Below are positions 10,951-22,733 of a DNA stretch of 64,000 nucleotides, piece by piece; positions within the stretch are counted from its first letter, which is position 1; every line of letters starts with the position of its first letter. The stretch spans positions 51,374,563-51,438,562 of the forward strand of contig NC_087068.1 of the NCBI RefSeq assembly GCF_963678635.1, written 5' to 3'. A program made the position numbers and the translations under genes. The DNA comes from Symsagittifera roscoffensis (Eukaryota > Xenacoelomorpha > Acoela > Convolutidae). The notes below the pieces were generated by a model. That model saw nothing but the letters and a program-made list of their open reading frames with translations. It did no database searches and was not told the origin of the DNA.

Positions 10951-12469
10951 GTAAGAAAGCAATGGCGTAATTTCAAACATGGGGCAGTACCTTGACATTT
11001 TGAAGGCATCTATTGAAGCTACCATGTGCAACCAGTTTGGTTTCATTTTTGCTTAAGTTTCGCACGTTTTTTTTGTATGCAATATGACTGTAACAACTTT
11101 GTTATTTGAAAGATTGTCATTTCATTTAGTCTCATTCGAGGCTAAGAAGGATAGATTAATCCTTCTATAGCCATTGGCTGAAGGGCCAAAGACAGTATCT
11201 CCATTACTTTTCGACCTCATTCGGACAGAGCCAATACGTGGTTCACTTAGACATTCAACAATTAGATCGCTATAAATTGAAGGTCACTACTTTATAACAC
11301 CCCCTTATACTAGAAATAGTATATTTAACATCCGTATGACCAGCTGCCAAGATACTTAAAACACGCGACGTCGATAGAAACAGGACTGGGAACCTTTTGT
11401 TCCTTTTTTGACAGTGTTTGATCATTTCTGATGAATGAGTTTAAAACTGAACTTATCCCAAAGAAATGAAAAAAGTCTCGGATAAACTCGTTCAAAGGCT
11501 CAGGATTCAACAACAAGCAATTTAATCAATCTCGGTTCAAAGTAACTAAGTAACTCAAGAAGTTTTGTAAGTTTTAAAAAGTTTCTGACCGCTGGGTTAG
11601 TTCACTGGGAAGCCTCTCATGAGTGGATATTTTCTAGTTTTCGATGTCGAGCTGATTTTCTACAGACCGTACTGGAATTGTCCTTCTAGCTTTCTATTAG
11701 GAACAAGACAATTCTGCTCACTCATTCTGACATTACTACAGGCCAATGGGTACTATTAATTGGGTTAAAAGGTAATTTTTGGTCTTTTCTGCTAAAAGGG
11801 CTGTTGTCACACAGTATGATAGGCTCAATCTCAAAATTTTAAACTTTAATTCCAAGCAAAAAGTTTTTTTTTTGTAATTATGACTGAATAGCACATACTC
11901 CCCAGACTCAGAACTGATGTCCTCGTCGGATACTGTCATTGTGTCAGCGAGCTTCCAGAATCTCAAAATATCAGGAACACAGTGCTATGGGTCAATTTTG
12001 GATGATATGAATTTAATTCCATGTGCTTTCCCGCAATACTCACAGCCATATAAAAATTGCATTCTAAATCGAAAAGGCAAAACAAAATTGACATCCATCT
12101 GCACAAGGGTTCTGATGTTTTGAGTCCCTTTAAATTTATTTTCATTCGATCAAGATTCATCTAAAAGTTTACTAAATTTAATCCAGTATTTTGCGGCTAA
12201 TGTTTAGAAAATTATTCAAATCAGTCAATTGAAAAAAATTCTTGCGGCATATTTCATACAACCAAAAATTTATTATAATTAGTTACAAAATTTTTCAAAA
12301 AACTTCTCAAGCCATTTTTGTGCTTCCGGGTTTTCATGCTGGAACCACAGCCAAAATCAAGTATGATGAAAATCAAGCAGTCTCTATTATACTTTAGTAT
12401 TTCAAGTAGTTCTATTGTCCTAGTTAACCATGCCGCCCGGGTCGAGATCCCGATCAAAAAAAAGCTCAA

Positions 12470-12690
12470 GATATGGGCGGTTTGAGCGGTTTTCCGGCAA
12501 GATTTGAGCGGTTTGAGCGGTTTGGGCGGTTTTGGCGTTTTTTTTTTGGTAAAACCGCTCAAACCGCTCAAATCTTGCTTAAAAAACCGCTCAAAAACCG
12601 CTCATTTCTTGCGGTGATTTTTGAACGGTTTTTCAAGCAAGATTAGAGCGGTTTTTAAGCGGTTTTTGAGCGGTCTTATAAAGAAAACCG
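12470..12690. repeat. AGCGGTTT repeat array folded into a long inverted repeat
   Basis: Roughly ten-base units (TTTGAGCGGT) repeat on the left and their complement (AAACCGCTCA) on the right. A perfect 27-bp inverted repeat pairs 12497-12523 with 12552-12578 across a 28-bp T-rich spacer; flanking units extend the pairing imperfectly. Structure suggests a hairpin or cruciform-prone satellite seed; function unknown. Confidence 0.8.
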
Positions 12691-12725
12691 ATTAAAACCA
12701 ACAAAAAGACCTGGAAAGGTAATGT

Positions 12726-13013
12726 GACCCCGAGTTGACATCCATAAACCGAAAATGCTTATTTTAAATTTCCCCACACCGAAAAAGCTTATCATACAAT
12801 TGCCTGCATCAAATGTATAGAAAAATGCTAATCATACAATTTTCATACAATTTCAAAAAACCATTGAAAAAAGATTCAATTTAGTTTCTCGGCTATTTGA
12901 ACCAAATACAACAGTCTGGTGATGAAAAACAACTACGTTTATTTTTTTTGAAAAAAAAAATGGTTATCATACAATTTCCATATATGAAAATTGTATGATA
13001 ACCATTTTTTCAT
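12726..13013. repeat. Partial MITE copy (CCCGGGTTGACC family) with strong hairpin
   Basis: Begins near cccgagttgacatccataaaccg, a diverged version of the family's left end at 22898, followed by units of aaaatgctaatcatacaattt. A perfect 17-bp inverted repeat (TGGTTATCATACAATTT and its complement) lies at 12961-13003. The right terminus is not preserved. Confidence 0.6.
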
Positions 13014-13422
13014 GAAAAGCAAGATTGAATTTTTCTTACGTACTAGAGCTTGATTCGCAAGTTCATTTTAGTCCTGGCAACTGATCAGAAGTGTATCGCA
13101 AGCTTTCATTTGTCGTGCGCTCGTATCTATATTTGCTTCTGTAGCCACTCAGCTTGATTTGGCAGCAGTTTCACACTGGCTTCCAGGTTTCGAGGTGCCA
13201 ATACTCAGGCTAATATTTTTAACCGGAGATTACTCAATAATTGTCTCTCACGCCATAGCTTAAGAATTCTTTCCCAAGAACTTTTAGATCATCTTCTTTT
13301 CCTCAAGATACTGCTCTCCATAGCTTTTTCAGCAACAGATTTGAATGACAAGTCTACTGAATCTGCGTTTTGATAATTTTGTTGACCCTTTCTTGACAAG
13401 GTAGTTTCTGTTGAATAGTAAC

Positions 13423-13572
13423 TATTCAAGACAATTTGATGAACATATGTCTTAAAAGTCACTTTGTTGAAATCAAATTTATTACTCATTAGTTCGGAAC
13501 AAATCATGCTATTATTAAAAAGTTTTACCGCATTTTTCTATAAATAATGTGAGACAATTCATGTCATAAATA
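13423..13572 (-). repeat. BEL/Pao 3' LTR
   Basis: Matches 20380-20529 over its whole 150-bp length with about nine substitutions and no indels. Adjacent GTAAC (13418-13422) is the target duplication. Confidence 0.9.
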
Positions 13573-13662
13573 TCCTCGGGGGAGGGAGATCTTATTTGGA
13601 ACCAAAGGGGAAGGGGTTGAGCCAAGTTTTTTTGTTGTTGTTGTTGTACAATTAAAGTGATC

Positions 13663-14906
13663 TTAAATCTTCTTTTTCGGGGATACGAGGGCAAGTTTCA
13701 CCGCTGGTCTCGTTAAAGTACCTAGGGCTGTTTTCAGTTTACACGAGCGCGCGATGCCATCCGAGCCGATAAAAACTTCTAACACTCGACCCAGTGGCAA
13801 GATGCCTCGTGGTGTAAAGTCCTCAAGTGTCCACATGAGGTCATCTTTTTCGAGTAGTTCCTCGGGTTGCGTCCATTTAGTCCTTCTGATGAGAGTCGGA
13901 GCGTACTCTTTAACAAGACGCCTCCAGAAGCTGTCAAGTCTATCTTTTGCTCGCTTCCAAGACTTTTTGGACAATTTACTGGTAGATGCTTCGTAGAAGG
14001 CTGCTGCTGGAGCGTAGACAAATGGAGGACCCCTTAAGAAGAGGTTGGGTGTCAGTCGAAGGTCGTCGTCAAGGTCACTACTGACATGAGTTAGCGGACG
14101 TGAGTTGAGGATTGCCTCGGTCTCGGCTACGATAGTAGCAAATTGATCTCTTGATAGTCGATCAGAACCGAGATTTAGTAAGAATGCTCGTTTTATCATT
14201 GAGATGAGTCGCACGCACACGCCGCCAAAATGGTGACAGCCGGAGGATTTAGGCGCCATTCAACATTGTGGATTTTTAGAGTTTCATTTAGAGTGGTTTC
14301 GTGGAAGTTATTTGGTTCTGAGCGTAGTTGTTTACGGGCGCCGACGAAATAAGTAGCGTTGTCAGAGATTAAAAGCTTAAGTGTGCCTCTGCTAGCAATG
14401 AAACGTCTAATTGCCGTTATACAGTTGCTCGTAGTAAGGTTCTCTGTCGATCCCAGGTGAACCGCGCGAGAAGAGAGGCATGTGAAGAGGCAAATATAGC
14501 TTTTTTCAGTAGTATCCCTTGTTGCTATGTAGAATGGGCCGATATTGTCAATTCCTGTGTTTTTGAACGAAAATGGGTCGTCAGACGGATCGTCGAAATG
14601 AGTTGGTGGCAAGTCGGTCATGAATGGATGTAGCCCTTTGCCTTGGAATCTTCTGCAGAGAAAGCAGTTATGTCTAATCTGTCTAAGTGTTTTTCGGATC
14701 CCAATGATGACAAAACTTTGTTGCAGGTAGTTGCGAATGTACTCAGTGCCGTGATGCATGCAGTGGCCAGGAGCGCTCTCGATCATCATGCGCACAATTG
14801 GGTCCTTTGCGTTAAGAACTATTGGATGCTTTGTTGTGTCCGGTAAAGGTGAGTTTCCTAGTCGTCCTCGCTCGCGAACAACACCGTTGTCGAGAAAAGG
14901 TGACAA
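13663..14906 (-). pseudogene. BEL/Pao integrase and C-terminal domain (frameshifted, catalytic Glu lost)
   Basis: The 14906-14196 piece carries an HHCC-type zinc region (HGTEYIRNYL ... CFLCRRFQG) and two of the three catalytic acids, in GIDNIGPFYI and LLISDNATYFVGA. The 14259-13663 piece continues after a frameshift with MIKRAFLLNLGSDRLSRDQF and ends with the DUF5641-type tail (LGRVLEVFIGSDGIARSCK ... RPAVKLALV). The usual block around the third acid, GG-x-W-E-R-L, reads GGVCVRLIS, so the catalytic glutamate is replaced. The enzyme would normally insert the cDNA. This copy cannot be active. Confidence 0.9.
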
Positions 14907-15044
14907 CTGTTGCAGTTTGTCTTTGTTTTTTCAACTTGCTGTTTGCTTGGTAGTTGATTGTAGGCGTCACCAAAATTTTCTGACTGGGATTGATGATATA
15001 GGAGGAGCTTAGCTTTTTCTAGGTCTTCCATAGTGGTAGAACGT

Positions 15045-16802
15045 TTAGCGTTTAGAGTTTCCCTTAAGTGTATCGAAAAAAACTATAACACAATTGGTGA
15101 CCCGAACTAACCGAAACCAGTCTGAAAACCTGGAAGAATCGATTAAGGGTCTAGTTGGGGGGCTAACCGTTGTAGCATTACTTCGTTCCAATATTTCGTA
15201 AATCTTCCAAATAGGCTCATTGTTGAGTTGAAATTGTGGTGCATCCAACCAGAGCTTTGCTTCGTCTTTAAGTTCATTTCCCCGTGTAGCACTGTCAGCT
15301 GGATTGAGTCTACCAGGGATGTGTTTCCATTGTTCGAATTTGCATAAACTAAGTATTTCACCAACTCTGTTTGCGCAGTAAGTTTTCAGTTTACCAGGTG
15401 ATTCGATCCAGGACAAAACAGTAGTGCTATCTGTCCAAAAGTGAGTAGAGTGCGGCTTTATTCGCATTTAATCAGTAGCGATCTTGCATAGCCGAGCACC
15501 CAGAAAGGCGGCTTGTAATTCCAGTTTCGGAATGCTCTCTTGGTTCAGTTGTGCTACCTTTGTTCTGCCAATCAAAAAAGTAGTGCGTATGCCAGAGCTT
15601 CATGCAGTTCGAAAGTAGATGCACGTAGCCATTGCGTCTTGCGACGCGTCGCAGAAAACATGAAGCTGAATATCACTAGGTGACAGCTGTGGACCAAGTA
15701 AGCGCGGCAGCCTAACAGGGGGTACTTGTTTGCATTGGTCGACCCATTTGTCAATTATCGGAACAAATTCACTGGGCACGGTTTTGTCCCAAGATATACC
15801 AGACTTCCACATGTTTTGCAGAAGAATTTTAAGTTTTATGACAAACGGCGCTACGATACCTAAGTGGTCGAAAACCCTCGCTACTGTAGAGAGAATTGTG
15901 CGGAGCGTAGTTGATTTAGTATTAGTTACCCTAGTTGTTGGTTGCACGAATATCGTATCGACAGTTGTGTCCCATTTGACCCCCAGGACACGATGCACTG
16001 TAGCATTAGTAGAAACTTCGCCTCCATCAATGGAGTTGATCGCGTCATTAGTGTTAGACACGAATTTAGTTAAGTTGAATTCCCCCTGTCTTAGGGAGGA
16101 TTTTAGTTGCGTAGTAGAGTCTCTAGCCGTTTGATGAAGCGCAAGCTGTTTGATGAAGCGCAAAGATGGCAATGGGTGGTGAGCACTTTGCACCAAAGAT
16201 AAGTCGCGTGTATTGGTATTGTTTGATACCATTTTTAGTAGGCCAAAGGAAGCAAAGCACATTTTGATCTTCATCTTTAATAGCTAGTTGCATAAACATG
16301 CCTTCAAAATCCGCCGATACAGCCACAGGTTTTTCCTGGAATCGTAGTAAAGTCCAAACATGTTGTTCAGGAGGTCAGGTCCAGTTTCAAGGCAAGAGTT
16401 CAGCGAGACGCCTTTGTACATTGAGGCAGCGTTGGCTACTCTGCATACCTTCCCGGGCTTGTTTGGATTAGTTACAGGGTGATGAGTGAGGTACCCAAGT
16501 AATTCCGGCTGTGGGTATTGGAAAGTAACGGGCTTGACGCAGTTAATTTCCAGGTCAGTAGTAAGCGATTTCTCATAAAGTTGCATGGTTTCAGGGTCCC
16601 TTCTGAGCCATTTTTGTAGCGATAGCAGTTGAGCTTTAGCTACCGGATAATTGTTTGGCAATTTCATTTCGTTTCTCCAGAGTAGATTTATTTTGAAGCG
16701 ATCTCCATCGTGCTCAAGGCTTTTTTCCATAAATCTTAGTTGTCGGTTGCTTTTATCAGAGTATGTAGCTTTGTTATCTTTGTGGATGCCTGATCGTTCC
16801 AC
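15045..16802 (-). pseudogene. BEL/Pao reverse transcriptase and RNase H (broken)
   Basis: Pieces at 16802-16284, 16326-16123, 16274-15600 and 15467-15045 give the RT fingers/palm (YPVAKAQLLSLQKWLRRDPE, VSADFEGMFMQLAIKDEDQ, YQYTRLIFGAKCSPPIAIFA) and then RNase H (QLHVFCDASQDAMATCIYF; HFWTDSTTVLSWIESPGKL). The segment that should contain the YVDD active-site motif is absent: ALHQTA is duplicated around 16126-16160 and the sequence resumes at QGEFNLTKFVSN. The element therefore lacks the core RT catalytic pair. Confidence 0.88.
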
Positions 16803-17026
16803 TTTCAGAATTTTTCCACTAATTCAGTGAGATTAGCGTCTTCTTGATCATTTAAGTCAATGAAGTTAGTTGAATGTGAATTTGATCAGGAACTATTAGA
16901 TTTTTGGTTAAGTGGGCAAGTGATCGTCCAACCTAGTAGATTTTTGACAGCGTAGGGGGTGCCTGTAGGACCTTTCGTGATATCGCGCTACTCAATTTTC
17001 CAGAAAACGTCTACGCCAAGCAAGAT

Positions 17027-17636
17027 TTAAGTTGTGTTGTCACCTAGATCAGGAAAGTTGACATGTCGAAGGTGATTGTAGAGTGAGCAAGTTTTGTTAA
17101 AGTTGTTTGCGTTGATGGCGTCAAAACTAAGATCTTCAACTGAATAGATTGATTTTAGGGTGAAAGTAGGCTTAGTAGCGTTATGTGGACACACCTTACC
17201 AAACGCACCTCGTACGCTAAGCTGTAGTTGTTGGCTTGGTTTACACTGAAGTGTTTCAGCTGTTTTGCTGAGAATATATGAGCAGCTGCTGCAGTTGTCG
17301 AGTATGGCGTAGCAATCTATTTTGATGCCGTTGTTAAACAGTGCTAACGGTATAAATTGTAACTCATTTCTGATGTTGTTCATGTTTTGGATTGGATTCT
17401 CAGCTTGTTCCGCGGGCTTGGTTACTGTAGTGCCAAGCTGCATGTTATTTGATTTTTGGTTGTGCGTTTGAATCAGCTTTTGTCGATGTGTAGAGTTGAA
17501 TGGTGTTTCCTCCGCAGTTGTTGATGAAACATCGCTTAAACGATGTGCATTCACTAAATCTGTGTTGGCCTAAGCAATTTAAGCACAGCTTATGTTGCTT
17601 CACCAGCTCTGCCCGTTGATCTTCGGGAAGTTTCAA
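17027..17636 (-). pseudogene. BEL/Pao zinc knuckle and aspartic protease
   Basis: The 17636-17445 piece carries a knuckle-like cluster (HKLCLNCLGQHRFSECTSFK). The 17554-17027 piece carries the retroviral-type protease region around CYAILDNCSSCSYILSKTAE, where the expected D-x-G-S of BEL proteases reads DNCSS. The catalytic aspartate is present but the glycine is changed. Protease would process Gag-Pol in the particle. Confidence 0.75.
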
Positions 17637-17726
17637 AAAGTCCGGACATTTTCCAATGTAGTGAACTTGGTTATCTATTTGACATGTTAAAAGTGTTGGT
17701 ATTGCTGATATGCCTGACGATTTGTC

Positions 17727-19323
17727 CTACTTATGCCTGGACATAGAAGTAAATTGGTTGGGTAGGCTGTCGGACTGTTGTTGCTTCATAGGTTGGCGAT
17801 TTTGTCCCGCTTGGCTTGGAGTCGACGGCTCCATGTCCAGGTTCTCGCATGCTTGCGAGTAGTTATTGAGGTACTGCGTCAAGTCTTTGAGTGTAGCATA
17901 ATCGAGATCGTGCAGCACGCAGTGTTCTGCCCACTTCATTAGTAGACTTACTGGGAGTTTTGAGCGAGCAAGTCGGGTCAGGTTACTAGAATTTAGATCA
18001 GCGGTGTAGCCGTTGAGTTCGAAGTTGGGGATTAGTTTACCTAGGAAAGCAGCGTATCTTATAAAGCCCTGTGGTTCGCTTAGTATCAGTTTGTCAAACT
18101 TTTCAAGTTCCCTGATGAGCGCTGTCACCACATATTTTGGCTTAGCGTATCTACGCACTAGTTCAAGTATTGCCTGTTCATACTGAGAAGAATTGGTTCC
18201 GTAGCTCTCTATTAAAGATTTAGCATTATCAGTGCATAATGACTGCAAGTAGGTAATTTTTCGACCGGTCTTAGGTGTGGGTTGTTGCCAATTGCAGTCT
18301 GAAAGAGTTCGAACCAGTTGTTCCACTCCAGTGGGTTGCCGTCAACCTTTTGTAGTTTTATATCTGGAAATTTGAATCCTTTCAAAATGTACTTTATGGC
18401 AGTGGTCGGATGACTGTTAGCGTGGTTGGTGACTTGTCTTTCTTCATTGTCGAAAAGGCTGTTGCGTTGTTGTTCGTGTGATTGTAAGATAGTCCTATGA
18501 TGGTCGTTGAAGTGGTTGGTAACGAACTCTTCAGATGTAGTAGCAGGACTATTTGCAATTGAAGATGTTAAAAGACAATATCGGTTTTTGCCAGTTGACA
18601 TCTGGGCTTCGTGTCTTGAGTTGTCGATCCAAATGGGACTTTCATTGGAAACTGATGGAGGCGAGAAGTTGTATCGTATAGGAGCTCGAAAGCTGAAAGT
18701 ACACGGGTTTGCAGACGGTGAGACTGATCTGAAATCAGTTGTAGAAATAGTGATGACACCGTTGATTGTCTGATCATAGCTCCGTTGGTTCCCGGTAGAG
18801 GTGGGAAACTGTAGCGTTGGTGAGCGTCTAAGTCGAATGTACTTAAGCCGTAGGTGGATGTGTAAGTTGAGAAGTCGGCAGCCGTAGTACTGATGAAGTT
18901 GTTGGCCAAGTTTTCAGTAGTATTTGAGCTACTTACTGGTACACTGGCTGTTGCAGATGTGCCGTGCATTTTAAGTGGGCTGTTTGACCTTGTGGAAACT
19001 GAACCATCGTTTGTTAAGACCTTTTCGTACTTTCTAACATTGATTAGTAGGTCGCACTTTCGTTTTCGTAGTTTTGAAGCTGTGTTGAGGCAGTCTTGTG
19101 CTTCCTGAGTAGAACACGCGGCTAAGTCGTCTGCGAGCGCATCAAGCAGATCAAAACAAGTGGTTATCTCCTGAAAACTGAGTTTAACCTTCTCGTTTTT
19201 GCTTGAGTTGGCTATTTGCTTCGTTACTTCTTCCTCAAGCTCCACTGCAGCGGCGTCTCCATTGATTAAGTAGCTGTTGTTGTGAAGTTGGCTTCGTTGG
19301 AGCCATTCAAGAAAGTAGTACAA
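17727..19323 (-). pseudogene. BEL/Pao gag (frameshifted)
   Basis: Three overlapping-frame pieces (19323-18568, 18601-18212, 18326-17727) make up a typical BEL/Pao Gag: a coiled-coil-like start with Glu/Lys-rich helices, the DUF1759 signature (KLQKVDGNPLEWNNWFELFQ) and a helical C-terminal part (LELVRRYAKPKYVVTALIRE). Frameshifts fall near 18590 and 18300. Gag forms the virus-like particle. Confidence 0.85.
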
Positions 19324-20379
19324 AAATTAGAAAAGTTGTATTAAAAGATTACAAGCTCGGATGGCAGCGATCGCAAAGTAGTTCCGGTAAGGAAGCTTTT
19401 TTGAGCTTTCTCAAAATTTTTACTATAAGTTACGTATAATTTTTTGTTAAAGTCAACCAGCCAGAGGGTTAACCCGATGGTTTATTAAACAAAGTGAGCT
19501 ACAGCTCACGCATTTATGAGCTTTTTAGTTATGGTTATGGACTAAGCGGTGAAACTTTCATTTTTAAAGGTTTTTTTTAAGAAATCAAATGAGTTAAAAA
19601 AATTTGAACTTTTAAAATTGTTGTAGAACTTTTGTAGATGTGGCTAGTAAAACCTTTTTTAGTTATGGGCTTAAAGAAAACATTTCGGAAGAAATGAGCT
19701 TTCAAAAATTCGCAGCAGCTAGTTTTGGGCTAGAAAGTTTTGGCTATCGGGTTTTGGCTATCAGCATTTTTTTGTTTTTTTTATTTAGTGCACTACCTTG
19801 GTACCTCGAGGATTAACAAAAAAATGACCAATTCAGCACTAACATTTCATATTGGAGGTTGTAGATTTCTTTAAAAAATTGTACAAAAGCTTAGCACAAT
19901 TGTTTTAAATATTAGCACAAGTGGGTTTTTTTAGCACGAACATGAATAAAACTTTCAAAATCGACTATGGGTTTAAAATTTTTGTAGCAAGACCATGAGT
20001 TTTTAGGTTTAAGCACAAAAATGGTTTTCGAAATGAAAAAACTTTTTCAAAATTGATCTCGCCCGATTCATGCCCTTGCTGATTCACGCCCTTGCTGATT
20101 ATTGAAGGCTCTTGCTAGTCCTTGGGTGGACGATGGAGGCGCTTGTCCTGTATCTAGGCCGTTGCTTATGATTTAGGCCCTTGCTAGTCCTTGGGTAGAC
20201 GATGAAGGAACTTGTTCTATATGTAGGTCGTTGCTTATGATTCAGGCCCTTACTAGTCCCTGGGTAGACGATTAAGGTACTTGTCCTGTTGGAGGTAGGG
20301 TATTGAAGTTGAGGGGGGCTGAGTTGTCCTTGTTGACTTGCCGTAGACTTCGATATCTTTTTCAATTTTGGTCGCCAAA
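19324..20379 (-). other. BEL/Pao 5' leader with 69-bp tandem repeats
   Basis: Untranslated leader between 5' LTR and gag. A 69-bp unit (core CTAGTCCTTGGGTAGACGAT on the plus strand) recurs about three times at 20100-20290; 69 is divisible by three, so an open frame runs through it by chance. The primer-binding-like TGGCGACC lies at 20370-20377 (plus strand GGTCGCCA). 19324-20095 shows no other structure. Confidence 0.75.
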
Positions 20380-20529
20380 TATTCAAGACAATTTGATGAA
20401 CATATTTCTTAAAAGTCACTTTGTTGAAGTCAAATTTATTACTCATAAGTTCGGAACAAATCATGCTATTATTAAAAAATTTTAACGCATTTTTCTATAA
20501 TTAATGTGAGACAATTCCTGCCATGAATA
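20380..20529 (-). repeat. BEL/Pao 5' LTR
   Basis: 150-bp partner of 13423-13572, ending in the same TATTCA/TGAATA inverted termini and followed by the GTAAC target duplication (20530-20534). Confidence 0.9.
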
Positions 20530-20989
20530 GTAACTATGCCCTAGCAGGTTGAAGGTCCATCACTAACAAGCATCTGGCTGTTTTTTTCTGACACTAGGAA
20601 TGAAGCTCTATTTCCAACCGTTTGATTTCAGGTCGATGTACACTGAGCCGAATATCTTTATCGAGAGTGTTTTATAATGGGATTTTGATGTGTTGACTCG
20701 AAGGTTGAACTTCTGTTGTTCTTTTATTAAATGTCGGCTGTTTTCTTGTTTACAAATGATACAGGACTACTGTAGCGTGGAATATTTTGTTGTTTGCTCT
20801 GTGCGCCTAGATATCACGCGCGCAGATTCTCGGAATTTTGATTGATGAGGCATAGCCATGAAAGATTTTAAAAAATGAAAACACTATTGAAAAGATTTAA
20901 TAAATGTCTATGAAAAATACACACTCATAAGTACCCGGGTTCAGGTCCCAGACTCATTTCTAGACTTTCGCGGCAATTTTTTGGCATTT

Positions 20990-21365
20990 TCAGACTTTCC
21001 AAACCAAAATCAGGCATGACCAGATTTCGCGACCAAACCTTGGCATTTCCAGACTTTCGCTGCCATGATGATCCGTCGCAACTTTCGCGACCGAAGCTGG
21101 GGTGGCGCGACCAAAACATCGCAGACTCATATTTGGTATGGTATGTCCAGACTTTCGCGACCACGTTTGCCATTTCCAGACTTACGCGCCCGAAAAACTC
21201 AGGCCCGACTTTCGCGACCAAGGCGGATACGACGCGAACCTGTGGTTCAGGAAATGGCGCGACCGGCGCGACCAAACTCAGCATTTTCCAGAAATTCAGA
21301 TCAATTTCTCCTTTCAGACCGAGAAGGAGAAAGCGCGACTTTCCAGACCAACATGGAGACGGCGC
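20990..21365 (+). repeat. GC-richer array of the ~30-bp TCG(C)GACCAAA repeat
   Basis: Units such as AGACTTTCGCGACCAAA and AGATTTCGCGACCAAACCTT recur every 29-31 bp (clear at 21030-21070, 21140-21250, 21330-21365). Same architecture as the 45965-46525 array but with CGCGACC in place of CTCGACC. Long ORFs here in three frames are products of the repeat. 20535-20989 upstream holds nothing recognisable. Confidence 0.6.
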
Positions 21366-21379
21366 GACTAACAAAAAGT

Positions 21380-22422
21380 GACGTTACTTCTAAGACTTAT
21401 GTCCAAAATTTGTCAAACTTTAGAATAATAGACGCAAAATTGATACAGTTATTCTACGCAAATCCTGATTTGTCAAAATTTGAACAAACTATATATACCC
21501 GCACCGGAGTTCTATGGATAATAATCGATTATAATGGACCATTGTTGTCTAAACTTTTGTCATTGTAATCCATTATTGCAAATTTAGACCAGAAAATGGA
21601 TTATATTGTCAATATAATTGATTATTTTCTCAAAACAAAATCCATTAAAATCTAGTATAATGGATTCTAATTCATTTAAATTCCATTATATTTGATTATA
21701 ACGGGTTATAATCATTAAATTTTTTGAAAAATCGTTTGCAAATTTTGGGACATTTGTGCGTAGCTCGCGGTCTAATCGCAATCTAAACGTACCCAAATTA
21801 ACACCCCCTTCCCCTACGTTTATCCCAACAGTCACCCCATGTTTACTTAAGTCTAACGCCAAACCCAACCCCCTAGTTTTAGTTTACCCCTCCCCCTCAA
21901 GTTTGCTTACCATTGATAGGGGACGGGGAGGGAGATTTACTCAGTGGTAAATGAAACTAAATTTCTAAATGAAACTAAATGAAAGTTTATGAAACTAAAT
22001 GCGCAGCAACTACACGAAACAAGAAACGAAATAACATGAAAAAAATTTGCAAAATTCATAATTTCTTCTGAAGAAATACATTATAATCTAATATAATCTA
22101 TTATAAGGGATTATAATGATTAAAAAAATATTATGATTATAATGCATTTTTAATGGATTATAATCGATTATAATGGATTATATTAATATAAAAAATACTA
22201 GGATTATAATCCATTTTTGACGAATTATAATCCATTTTTTTTGTAATGTTATAGATTCTAACTATAAAAGGACAATATAAACTATTATTATCAATAGAAC
22301 TCCAGTGCGGGTAGTTCGTTCAAGTTTTGACAAATAAGGATTTGTGTAGACTAAATGTACCAATTATGCGTCACTTATTTTCAAGTTTGACGAAATTTGG
22401 ACTTCAGTCTTAAAAGTAACAC
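21380..22422. mobile_element. Foldback/MITE-type element with long terminal inverted repeats
   Basis: About 150 bases at 21383-21535 are repeated in inverted orientation at 22275-22420 with ~80% identity; shared blocks include GTTACTT, TTTGTCAAA, ACGCAAATCC/ACACAAATCC and CCCGCAC(C/T)GGAGTTCTAT. The interior is filled with interleaved AATCGATTATAATGGATTATAA units and a C-rich centre (21795-21925). No transposase is encoded. Related AT-rich interiors occur at 25165-26560, 42370-42940 and 44100-44680. Confidence 0.75.
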
Positions 22423-22733
22423 CATGAACATCCAAAACAGATAACGTGACTAAAAAACCGTGAACGCGCCTCAAAAATCAAATTCAATCTCTGATTCGAG
22501 TTAGATGGATCGCCTACCAGTTAACTCAAAAACTTTATCGGTAACTCATTCGATTTTATCAGAAACTTTCCCTCTCATTTAGTAGAAAAATAAGTCCCTC
22601 TCAAAACTGGACCGCAAACACATTCAAATTGCAAAATCTTTTCTGGTATAACTCTCAAAATGCTTCAAAAATCAACGATCAGTGTTATTGTTTAGAAAAA
22701 CCAAGTTGTATAGTTAATTTCCTTTTGTTTTAG

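Larger units (their letters stand above)
10951..13411. other. Gene-free sequence (inferred GPCR intron 1, 5' part)
   Basis: No coding exon is recognised. It contains the AGCGGTTT inverted array at 12470-12690 and a partial copy of the CCCGGGTTGACC-type MITE at 12726-13013. The rest is AT-rich with no clear structure. Confidence 0.5.
13423..20529 (-). mobile_element. BEL/Pao LTR retrotransposon (decayed, full-length boundaries)
   Basis: Two 150-bp LTRs (13423-13572 and 20380-20529) differ at about 9 positions (~94% identical) and are flanked by a direct 5-bp target duplication GTAAC (13418-13422 and 20530-20534). The LTR termini are TATTCA...TGAATA rather than the usual TG...CA. A tRNA-primer-like site TGGCGACC lies next to the 5' LTR. 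Between the LTRs, on the minus strand, lie gag, protease, reverse transcriptase, RNase H and integrase in BEL/Pao order, all interrupted by frameshifts. No purine tract is seen on the coding strand next to the 3' LTR; the adjoining stretch is instead pyrimidine-rich. Confidence 0.92.

Noticed and set aside
20099..20464. 121-aa minus-strand frame with three 23-residue repeats
   Set aside because: It is the 69-bp tandem repeat of the BEL/Pao leader running into the LTR; the period being a multiple of three keeps the frame open by chance.
20925..21568. Long overlapping frames in several registers at ~21 kb
   Set aside because: All arise from the GC-rich ~30-bp repeat array, which lacks stops in several frames.
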